Source of the DNA: Reticulomyxa filosa
Taxonomy: Eukaryota; Foraminifera; Reticulomyxidae
Direction of reading: 5' to 3'
NCBI GenBank assembly: GCA_000512085.1
Contig: ASPP01006417.1
Coordinates: 1-25,801, forward strand
Length of the DNA: 25,801 nucleotides
Shown: positions 9,668 to 21,600 of the stretch, piece after piece
Numbering within the stretch: position 1 is the first letter of the stretch
How the letters are laid out: each line of letters begins with the position of its first letter
Made by a program: the position numbers and the translations under genes
Notes under the pieces: generated by a model
Told to the model about the DNA's origin: nothing
The model's input: the letters and a program-made list of their open reading frames with translations, nothing else
Database searches by the model: none

Positions 9668-12600
9668 ATGTTAACTTCAGATGCACGGCAAAACTTACCT
9701 GAGGAAAAGGATATGACACAAAATTTAAAACTAAAAAGTATCATGGCACCAGCAACAAGCCAAAAGCAAGGCTCATTTATCTTTTTGCACGTGAAAGACT
9801 GGGGACAATCTCAGCGTTGTTTGTGGCACTACGAGAGGCTTTTGACAGAAATAAGCATTAGGGATGCGAGTTTATTAAATCAAATCGAAGAAAACATAGT
9901 ACCTTTTGCATTTGGTCCAAAGGAATTAGTCGAGAACTCTTCAGAAGTTTCAGAAAATAAAGAAACCGAGAGAATTCCGCAACAATCCTCAGTATTTTTA
10001 AATACTGACACAAAATTGCGTTTTGTGTATGACAAATACCGAATTGTGATTGTGTTGGATATATCATCATCAATCGCCGTGATCAATCCCAATCAGTATT
10101 GTGTGATGCTCCATCAATACATTCCAATATTGACCGATTTTTTGGAATGTCTGGTGACTCCGATCCAATTTAATTGTTTTTCAACCCCAATCCATCCGAC
10201 GTATTATGTATGCGTAATTGCAGTGGGATTGCCTCACAGTGACATGATGATGTTAGTGAATACAGAAATGAACAGTAATAATTTGAATGACAAGTTGAAA
10301 ATATTGCAAGAAAAGTTGTCACATTTGGAAACAATGGTTGTGAGTGCATTTATGCAATGCCACGCCAAAAATGATCGTTGTGGCATTGGATGGGATGACT
10401 TAATTCGTCGTGCCTTGTTTTGTTTGGACCGTTTGCCGTCGAATGCCTGTCCGCAGATTGTTGTCATTAGTGATGGTGAGTTCCGTATTTGGATTGTTTG
10501 TTTCCTTTGCTTTCTGTTTGCACTAAACCACTTTGGCATCGTTTTAAAAAGGACTCCATTCACAACAACGACAAACAGGTGTAATGACGATAAATAACAC
10601 TCGAAATGGAGGCACAAATTTGCTCTCTTCGCGGGGAGTGTTGGCACAGTGTCTGAAACACGATGTCAATATCAGCGTAATCCAAACAACAGATCGACTG
10701 TTTACTCAATCAATCGCATTTGGCTATGTTCCGGACAGTCACTTGCTAGACTTTGTTTGTCGCTTCACCAATGGTATTTTGATCGATTATAAAACGCTGA
10801 AACAGCAAAAATACTATTGTATGCAAAAGCAATTAAAGCAGCAACAACATCCAACACCACAATCATCATCGCAGCTGCAGTCACAACCATTGTCACAGCA
10901 ACAGCAACAACATGTACAAGTGCAAATGCAAGGACACGCCAACGTAACCAATGATAGTGCGAGCGGACTGACCAATAAAACGAATGACGATTACAATGAC
11001 AATGCAAGTGTCAGCAATGACATAAGTAAACAAGATAATGTGCCAATGTCGACGAGCAAAAGTAATCCTCGGAGTGGCAGCCATTTGCCGGATAAGTGGT
11101 TTATCAATCGAACTGATCAATCTTTTGTTACAGAAAATTTGGTACAATTGTGTGTGTTGGTGCGCAGTTCTTCATTGTCCAATCAAATTTTTGAATCGCC
11201 TGTGACCTATCTGCTGGCGACACCAAAGCGAGAACAGGTATTCATTTATTTATTTATTTAAGTATTAACACTTATAAATATACATATACATACACATCAC
11301 AAAACAGTGGTTTGTAAAAAGTTACAAAGTATTTGCACCCACATCACATATAATTCGCGCTCGAACCAATGACGGATTTAAAAATAGCCAAATTGAACGT
11401 GAAATAAATGGGGACGGCCCAAATGATATTGTGAATATCTTTCACATGTTCCACGAATGGAAACACGGAGTGTGTGTTGAATATGAAATCAAAAGTAATC
11501 CTCAAACTCCCAATTATTGCTTGTGCAATGTATTTGTTATCAGTGACAGTGAGTTTTTACGCAAGCTATTCAAATACTTTGGATTAAAAAAACATTGCCA
11601 CAGTCATTAGCGCAAACTCATGAGTCGCAGACATCAACAGAGACAGAAAGTAATGACAAGACTGCCTCCAATGTCCATCATTTTTTGCCATTTGAACAAC
11701 TGGAAAAATTTGTGAATGAAATCCGTCAATCGGACAAAATTTTAGGACTTTTGTGTTCATTATCTCTGGTTTATGATGAAAGACAACATCAAAAGGCAAT
11801 GAAAACAACATTAAACGGAAAGCATGGTAATGGGTATAGAGAAGGAGGAAAGCAATTGGGCTTTGAAATTGCACATGAACAACAATTACCGGAAATATTA
11901 TGGCAGCATATTTTGAATGAACTGCACGTCAGTTCCACCAAGCATTGGATCGATCTTTGTTATGTGGATGTGGTTTGCACAATCGACCCAAGTCAGTCTT
12001 GGGATAACCTATTGTTAAAATCGGTGATGAGAACCAATTGGGGAACCATCAATGATCTTGCGAGTATCAAAAACAATAATACTAATGATAACAATAACAA
12101 TAGCAGCAACAAAAATGTTTTGCCAACCAATGCTGATGATTTACTTGCAAATATGGACGGAAACGATACAACCCGCCAACCCATTCACAATGTCACGGAG
12201 ACGCTATTTTCAAATTTGCAACATCAACATATGTTAGTGGACAAGAGCACATTGAAGTTGTTGAACAAGCAGTGGAAACGATTTGGACAAGGTCTCAAAA
12301 AATGGGCATCTTTAGTGTACTTTTTTAATGACAATAAACCAATTGACCTTGCCAATGGTCAACACAAAAAAGAAAAAGAACGAGCCAAGTACATATATGT
12401 ACATAAATATGTATATATTGCTGTTGTTCAGAAATAAATGCATTTGTTGAAAACAAAAAAAACAAATAAATGAACAACTCTCTTTCTCTATTGAAACATA
12501 GAGGAATTCGCACTCCAGCATTGTTTTTGAAATTTATTCAAAAAGGATTCATTGTAATAAAATGGGAACAACCAACTCTTTGGATGGCGTGTCTTACAAT

Positions 12601-15600
12601 TGGCACGTTTGGTGAAAATATAACAAGTGCCCAAAAAATATCATTGGAAATAAAACAATCGATCCAAGATTGGATGAATAAAACCACAGATTTGTATCGA
12701 TTGACAGTGCTAAACAAAACAGTGCGACATTTATTACTCCGTGGTGGAACACAGTTTCCAATGGTGGCCGGAACTGTGATACGTTCTTATTTACATTGTC
12801 GACATTGGATTCCCGTTTTTGTGATAATGATAGCGAAAATCGATTACTTATGAAATATGTGTCTGAAATGTTTATCGATTTGATGCTGAGACAAGGCTTG
12901 CATACACTTATTCGAGCACCAGATTATTGTCTCTTGGGTTATTGGGCATATTTCCAAGATATTGGAGACCGATCTTTGCAAAGGCCTTTGGATGGAGCCT
13001 CCTCTTCTGCGACTGGATTGAATGAATGCTTAATCCAAATTAAGGTAAGTCCCTGTGTGGAAGGGTTGATGGTGGAATTGGGTGTGGAGCCCGTGTGTGG
13101 ACGATTGGTGACCTTGCCACTATCCAGCCCAGATAAACAGACCATGGAGAAGCACATGAACAATCCCACTCCATATCAAATCTTTGGTCAATTCTCGACA
13201 TGGATTGGAACAAGCCTGGAACACATTCTTTCTTTGGTCAGTGCATTTTTTTTGAGTTTAGGATGTGCGAAAAATAGCCGTCCCAATGAAAGAAATCATC
13301 TTCAATCCGCAAGGATAAATGGACAGTTGATAACATTGCCAATGCAATTGCAAAATAATATCGATCAGTTACAGTCGCAACCGCAGCCACAGTCGCAACA
13401 CCAACAGCAGAATCAGCAATTTCATTCACTCCAACTTGAATCTCAAAAGAACCTGTTGCCTTCCGAATCACGTAGCTCATCATCTGAAGGGGAAGAGGAA
13501 AATGAGGAGTCCGTTTCTAAACCCAAACATAGTGCGTTCCTCCCCTCTTCCGTCAGTTCGAAATCACCTGCACAGCCGACGGCTGGAATGGCAGCCACCG
13601 CAAAAGAAGACTTGCGACGGACTCAGTCGCACTTCTTTCCTGCACCAATCAATAGCAACAACAATCCAAAGAAAAAAGGAAGAGCCGCACTTGCAAGTGG
13701 CTTGTCACAACGACGTAAGCAAAAAAATAAAAATTTTAAGCCGTCCTTGGGAGTTCAAAAAAAAAAGTCCAGAAAGGATTTGCAAAATATTCATTTGCCA
13801 CACCCGATTGCCGAAAAGCACGACGTCGGAGATCCCTCTGTTTTTCATATGTTTGACAAGAATATCGTGTCCAGCGTCAGCAGCGACGCTACAGAGTGGT
13901 TTCAGCATAGAATGAGATGCGTGTCCATCACCGAAAAAGAGCTGTTTGTTTGTGCTCAAGAAGGTATTCTTTTTTTTTTTAAAAAAAAACTTTGAAAAAA
14001 AAAATGTGAATAATAATCTATGTTCTTCTTTGCAGGTGTAAGAACAAACACTTTGGAAGTACTGCCATCTTTGCTGCGTTTGTTTCGACATCCTACTATT
14101 CGACATAGAATAATACAAATTGACATGCCTTATCACAATGAATTACTTGCATCGAATGACTATGTGCGTTCCAAACTACATAATATACATATATATAATA
14201 TTTGTTGATTTTCAATATGTCCAAATTATGTTTTGTTTTTGTGTTTGCCCCCAAAATGATTGCAATTGAAGCTATTGTCGAAAATAAAAACGTCTCGTCA
14301 TGTGTTGGACGAGTGTACGCAGCATGGAATTCAGAAAATTTCACAAATCGAATTAGTACGCAAGCGGATATTTGCAAATTGCGAGGGCAATACCTATTTG
14401 ACATTTGTGATTTTTCCCGCAAAAAGTGGGTCTACTCCTGACGAATTGGACCTGTTCTTATCCAATCAAGAGCCAAGCGCACCATCTCCATTCATGAAAG
14501 CAAAGTGCATTCACGTGTTGGAAGCCAGTGCCAAAATGGCAGAGATTTCCCCGTTTCAAAAAGACGAGTATGGTACAATCGAACAGATTCTGAGACACGG
14601 CCCTGTAAGGCAGGCACCGAATGTGATGTCAGGTCATCCACGCAATGATCCAAAAGTGGAAGAATCTCCTTCTCATGAACACAAAAATAATCAAGATGGA
14701 ACCGATCATCACCACCATCATCATGTCAGTTTATTGACGAAAACAATTGACCAAATCGAGCGAATGCATCATCATGTACACAAAGTGGCAATCGTGTATC
14801 ACGACATAATTGTCGGAATTCCAGTGCCGGAATCACACATTCGCGATGCTTTATATGTATGCTCACAATACGTGGAAAAATTGGATATTCAATCCATGTT
14901 TGAAACTGCGTGCAAATTTGTGGAATTTGAACGAGAGTTGGTTGGTGGAAAAAAAGCAAAGAAAGAGCCATTCGAAGAAATATGTGAACGTTTGAATATT
15001 GAAGTGGTGAAAAATGTTAGCGAGGACATGTTCGGATATGTAACAGAATTGGATACCTATTATTACATTCCAAGCGTATATCGAATGAATGAAAATGACA
15101 AGGCCCCCAAATTGGTGCGAACATTAACTCATCACAGCAGCTTGCAACGATCCTCGGAGTTTCCTTTGCAGGATATGGACGTGACCAAGGAATGTAAGGA
15201 AGCGGATGCCTTGCCTGACAATGCGTCTTCTTCAGATAATTCGGATGTAGTCAATGAAGAGTTGGGAGTGGATGAGTCAAGTCATCGACATCATAAACAT
15301 CGTTTTGATAAATTGATTAGCCAAAGGAGTACCTCTGCAGATGATCCACGTCCGGTAGACGAAATTGGACCTGCCAAAGACCTATCTCTTGGAGGTGGAT
15401 ATGTGGACAGCAGTGCCAAGAAAGATGATGACATCATGGACCTGAAAAATAAAAACGTGCGCTTCCAATTGCCGTCTTTGATGCCCTTGTCCAAAAAATG
15501 TAAGACAAAGAAAACCAAGTTACCGCAATTGCTTATCCAAGCAAGTATGAGCACTAGGCTCTTGAAAGGGAGCGTCGATACCAATTTGTTGGAGGAATCA

Positions 15601-18600
15601 CATCACGACAACAACGGCAAATATCGCATTCAAGACAAGCCCAGAATTAATGAGTCCAATAAAACCCCGTTTGATCGTCTTACACAATTGATTATTGAAG
15701 AGGTGGAGCAAGTACTACAGCCTCCAGCAAGAAAAGTTTACACATGTTTCTTTTTGTGTGTTGTTTGTTTCAATGGCTCACCATTATGTGCATGTGTTCA
15801 TCATATATGTATATATGGGACTCTTTTGTGTTCAAAGAGACTCCATCGATACGAAAGCACTTTATCCATGCGGACACTAGTTGGTGTTATGCCAGTGTTT
15901 ATGCGTTATCAACTGAAGGTGAAAAATCAGCGAACTGGTCAGGTCTTTCATGTCACATTAAAGCATGCCATGGAATGTGATGACATTCCGAATTTGATAC
16001 CATTGGAGTTTCAAGTCATCATTTTGACAGTATCGCCTTCGTTAGATTCACCGACCCTGCCATCACCAATTCAACCCAAATTAGTTTTGTTTCTTTTCAA
16101 ACAAGAGAATTGGAATTGGGGTTATATTTCCATTGTTCTCAGATTTGCTTTTTTCGTAATTCATTTCCCATTATTTAAAAAAAGCAAAAAATAAAATAAA
16201 ATGGAATTGTGTTCATAACAGGACGATGACATGCCAGATAACGATCCTTTACACTTTTGTTCACATGTACAACCTGTCAGCGAATTGCCGATGAAAGTAG
16301 CCGAACTCTATAATAACCATTCTTCTTCGGTGAAAGCGCAAATAGCACAAAGTTTATTTGCACATACTTATATATGTACATATATTCTTTTTCTGTGTAG
16401 TTTTATTGGAAATCAAAAACCAAAAATGAATTGTATGTGTTGGTACACCCTTTGGGACAACAGTAACATTGGAGTGGCTACGTAACGTGCCACCCATGGA
16501 TAGTTCTCGCATAAAGCAAGCGTTATACAATATATCGCATTTAACACACGAGCAGGTGCATCATATGTCCTATCGATTTGTGTTTGTTTCGCCCAATTGC
16601 AGCGCATTGTGTCCTCAATTCATACGCGAATGCACTGATATGGAATGGATGCCAATTGTGATCGAACTGGAAGATTGCAAATTTACAGTGTATTTGCACA
16701 TCAAAAGCATTGATAAAAAAAACACGAACAAAACAGACAAAGTGAATATGAAATTCCCTATTGGCTGTTGTTGATGATTGAATCTGATCAAAGTGTATCC
16801 GCAATACTTCACATCAACACGGACTCCAGCGTGAAGCATCGACCGATTGTAAGTGAAATCGAAAGTCAGTTCCGCAAAGCATTTCAGAAAATTCAGTATA
16901 ATATCAACCAGCAAACATTGTTAGAAGAGTTGAACGCCACAAGGTAAGTACACATCAACATTGTCCAAAATTGTAATTATCTGCATATTCCATTTCTTTT
17001 TTGATAATACATCAGAACAGTAAGCCCGTGGTTAATTGCACCAACAAACATTGGCAATGTTCCGAATTCGGAGCCTTTCAAGCACGGAGAGTTTGCATGT
17101 CCACTGCAATATGTATTGCCGCTACGCATTCATCCGAGAGTGCCTGCCAATAGTGCGTACGAAATGTTGATGGGCATCTTGGGTAACTTTATGACAGTAA
17201 ATCGAAGGGACATATTTTTTGTGAAGGATAACTCCACCGGCAAAGAAAATGGAAGCATTTTTTATTTTTCGATTAAGCAAGACGAAGGATCAGAAAACAT
17301 TGACAATATTCACGTGAAAAAAAATATGTCCGAAATCAAAGAATCCAAAGCAAAACCAGAAGACGTTGCTGCAGAAGAAACAGATAACAAATTGAGTATC
17401 CTATTTTATGGTCGACACAATGTCGGAGTACAAATCCTTCACGATTTTGCAGTAATGATCCACAGTCGATTGGACAATTTGACCGAAAAGTGTCTCATTC
17501 AAGTGTTGCAAAAAAATACGTCATTAAAATTGACCAGTTCGGACGTCGCCTTTTTATGTCCTTCGCAACGGAGTCCCAAAAAATCGATTTTGTATAAACT
17601 CCCCGACTTTATTCAAGATTTATATTTGTTCCTTATTTTTTTAAAACAGACTGTCCACAAGCATCTTGGCCTGCAAGGTATTTTTATTTGACACTTCAAA
17701 AGATAATTACACTTTTTCACATTTACAAATACACTTACTCTGTTTTGCAAATAGCTCGATTAGGCTCGGCCACTTCCACTGTCGCTGCCGCTTCCACTTC
17801 CACGACTACTGCAAGCAATCCACTTTCAACTGACGCAGGAGATGCATCGACCGCCCATCAATCCATTCCAATTCGATCAGAAGATATTTCGTTTGTGTTC
17901 TTTCCACCTTTGCTGAAACGAAGAGATTTGCCCCATCAAAGATTCAATCGCTCTAGCGTCATGGATAATACCCTTCTCGCGGAAATGGAAGAAACGAGCA
18001 GATATTACTCGCTTGACTTTGGCGCAGGTATTGCCATGGTGTGCTGCGCTGTGGTGGATTATTCTCAAACTTGGTTTGAACAAAATATTTTCTATTTTTA
18101 ACTTATATGTATATATATTTTATTGTTAAAATGACTCATTGCATTGTTGATCAGTACACTCATCGACTCTTGCAAATCGATAATCAATCCCGATGCAGTG
18201 CAGGACTTGACAACCATTGCAAATGAGATCGGTAGTGATGTGCACATGTACGATGAACACACCAACAAAATCACAATGTCGTATATCCAACCGCATTCAT
18301 TAAAGCCCATCACAGGTGGTTTATTGCGAGCATGGAAAAGTTCAATGTTTGGGGATCCCCTGACATCCGTGTCTTACGGCTTTTCCAAGATGCCTTTGCA
18401 CGAACAAAAGAAGCAAAATACGGATATATCGGATGACGACAGCGTGGTCTCGAGTCCAAGCGAATGGAAGCACCAAAGTCATTTTCCAATTTACACAGCG
18501 AGCAACGATAGCAATAAGACGTCGTGTTTGTATTTGGCAGTGGAGATATGGTCTCCTTCCAGTGCAGGCGTAAACATCTCGAAAATGATATCCAAATTGA

Positions 18601-21600
18601 CAGACTGCATTAATATAACGTTTCGCGAATACGCCATCGAATGTCTGTCCATTGAATTTTCCAAGCATTATCTATTGAGCAAATCTGTCACGGTAAGGCC
18701 GAACAAAAAGAGCGTTGGTAGCACAAGTGCAAATGCGAATACTGGTGCGAGTGCCAGCGAAAGTGAGAGTCAGAGTCGCAGTCACAGCACAAGTGAAAAG
18801 CGTTTGTCCAAGGACATCGAGGTGCCATTGTCGGCGTCGAAAGCATGGGGAAACAGTTTGAAGAGGAGATATGTGAAGCCATTGCTCCGTTTGTTCAAAG
18901 GCATTTTACGAGTGTACGCAATGCGAAAAGAGCAAGAAACAAAGGATTTGAAAAAAACAACGAGCGTTGCGACTGATCTCATTCCCAGTGGCGTTTCCAA
19001 AAAAAATGTGCGAAACACAAAGGATATACTCCATTCCCATGAATTTGTCGAAGACCTCAATGTGCTAAACAGTGGAGCCATGAGCAAAGAACCATTTGAC
19101 TCAAGCTTTATCACCAATGCCACCGAACTCGTACACGTGCAATCCGTGAAAAAGTATAGCTATGCCATGTCCTCGGTCTTTTGGGATTTGGAAAAAGTGG
19201 CTCGCTGCTTATCCGACGTATTGGCAGAGCTGCAACCCGACTTGCCTCTTCACATCATCCGTCAAGAGACAAATAATAACGACGACTATATTTATGTTAC
19301 CTTGGAAGAGCTGCTGCAAAGCTCCAATTCCATTCGTCTGCATGAAACGCAACATCGTTATATTGTGGTGGCAGGTATCAAGGCCAGTACATCTTCCGTT
19401 GCCACCAACGATCCAAGTGCCTCATTGTATGCTCTGTCGTCACACTTTTTTTTTTTTTTTTTTGTTGATACATGTATATGCACATGCATGTATGTACATA
19501 TATATATTTTTTGCGCATTCCGCAATTAGAGTACCAACGACCCAAAAACAACCCGCAATTCGGATAACCTCCTCCAAGTCAATGCCAATTCATGACAGTG
19601 AACTTGGAAAATTATATCAAAAGTCCCGTTTGGGTGCCAAGGGCTCGCTTGCACGGTTCGTGCTATTTGCAGCACACGTGGAACCCACAAAACTATCCGT
19701 GTACGTATACAACTGGCACCCAAACAAGTTTATGGAATTAGAAAGGTATTTGGACGATCTCGTCACCGTGTTGCGTGGACGTGCTCAAGTGTTTGATGAA
19801 ATCATGTTACAAAAAATGGGTCTCTTCCCTCAAGTCGAATCATTGCAGTTGCAAAAAAAACTGTGTGGAATACCTTCTGCGCTTGTCCCTGATGAATTTG
19901 CCAGATGTACGTGGCTCTTTTTCTATTCCCTTTTCTTTTTCAAACATTGTAATATATGCACATATTATATTTTTTTTTAACGCAAAAGTTTGGCCCGATC
20001 AAGTGATCCAAGGACTGCAACACAATGCTTTGGAAGGGGTTCTTGGACCATCCGCCTTTGTGATGACTCAAGCAGAATCATCTCCTTCAATGTCAATTTT
20101 AAACAATGGAAAGCTGACCAGTGGTAACAAAACAGAGGGGATGTCACGACGAAGCAGCACTTCCGTTGCAACGACACTATCACAGTTGCAAGACATATAC
20201 GTCCTGAACAGAAATCCGTTGGATGTCCATTTCCACAACTCTTTGTCTCGCATGCAAAATATGGACGATCGAATGAGCGTGTTGCAGCAACTCAATGCAA
20301 TTATGATATTGATGCAAAAATGTCAGCACTTGCTAAGCAATGAAACGCGTGAATGGGAGATTTGCATAGAATTTATTGCTCAATACGCTTGGAAATGGCA
20401 TCAATTGTCCTTTGAATTGCCATTGGTCATGACGGATAATTGTGCCAACATTGTCGGTCCAACGTTGTTGTTATTTCTGGCGAAAGTTTCGTCATTTTGT
20501 ATTCATTTCGTGTATTTGTTTATTTATTTTGTTGTTTTGCTTTTTAAAATTTGGATTAAACAGCTGCTGCAAAAGAATAGTAACGAAATGATTCGAGTGA
20601 ACGACGTTTTATTATACGTTTTCAAATGGAACAAAGAAAGAAAGTGTTTGATAATTATTCCGGAATTGAAGCGATTCGAACTTGTTTATTCCTTTTATTT
20701 GATGCCATTGCTGCCACAATTTGCAACGGAAGTGATACATATGACATTGGTGAATCCTACAACCTCGGCGCACATCGACGAAAAAGTGTTGCAGCACGTA
20801 GTCAATTCGATCACCCAACTCGTGAATAGCCATTTGACCGACTGCTGCGTTCAATTACTCACGCAGTTGCTGGCCTTAAATCACTGTTTGAACTGCAAAA
20901 AGACACATCGACACGAGACACCAATAGTAAAGAACAGTAACGACAACAGTGACAAAAAAAGCAACGTCCAAAAACAGAGTTGGGTGGAAGCGTTTGATAC
21001 GAAAGCAAAAAATAAATCGTCATTGAAGAACAAAGGTAATCGATTGTCATCCAAGCATCGATTGATGGAATGGATGTTGTCGCCAATGTCGTTGGCCATG
21101 TTGAAAAATCAAAGGAATGAATACAGTAGTATGCATTCACATAACCATTTGAATCGGGTGATTGGAGATATCGATTGGATGCGCTCTTTGAATTACTGTC
21201 GGAGTGTATTTGTGGAAAAGGCGAAGTGGAATTGCTTCCGAGAACTGTCGCTGCCAATATCGCAAATTAAAAACAATCGCAATTTTTTTCAAACCACGTT
21301 TTTGGAATCTCTGATGGAATACGGATTTTGTACCATTTCCAATAATGATGAGTTATCCAAATTGCAAAAATTTTTAAAGACTCAAAACAAAGACATTTAT
21401 GGCGTCTCTGGAGGTTCGGCTGATCAATCCCAAACTGATGAAAAGTCCAATGCCACTCAAACTCTACACGTCCCCACAAATCCAAGCGATAAACAGTCTG
21501 TCCTTTATTTGATTTCCTCCAATCAAGAGTTTTGCGTCAATGGTCCTCGCTACAACAAAAAAATTTGGCATTCCCATCATTTTGTCTGCTGCATATTTGT

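Noticed and set aside
12682-12850. A short intron to explain frame break 1 (for example GTTTCC at 12754 to ATAG near 12834)
   Set aside because: Phases fit, but donor and acceptor are poor and it would remove protein-like sequence. A one-base break was preferred.
16084-16221. Alternative earlier donor GTTTTG for the intron after SZT2 exon 8
   Set aside because: It is phase-compatible, but GTAATT at 16156 is a better donor and gives a 66-nt intron in the common size range. Not fully excluded.
16351-16400. Later donor GTTTAT for the intron after SZT2 exon 9
   Set aside because: Its phase leads to an immediate stop in the next exon, whereas GTGAAA at 16330 gives a phase-consistent 71-nt intron.
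20859-21257. 132-codon minus-strand frame over SZT2 exon 16
   Set aside because: It is a shadow of the well-supported plus-strand SZT2 coding frame.
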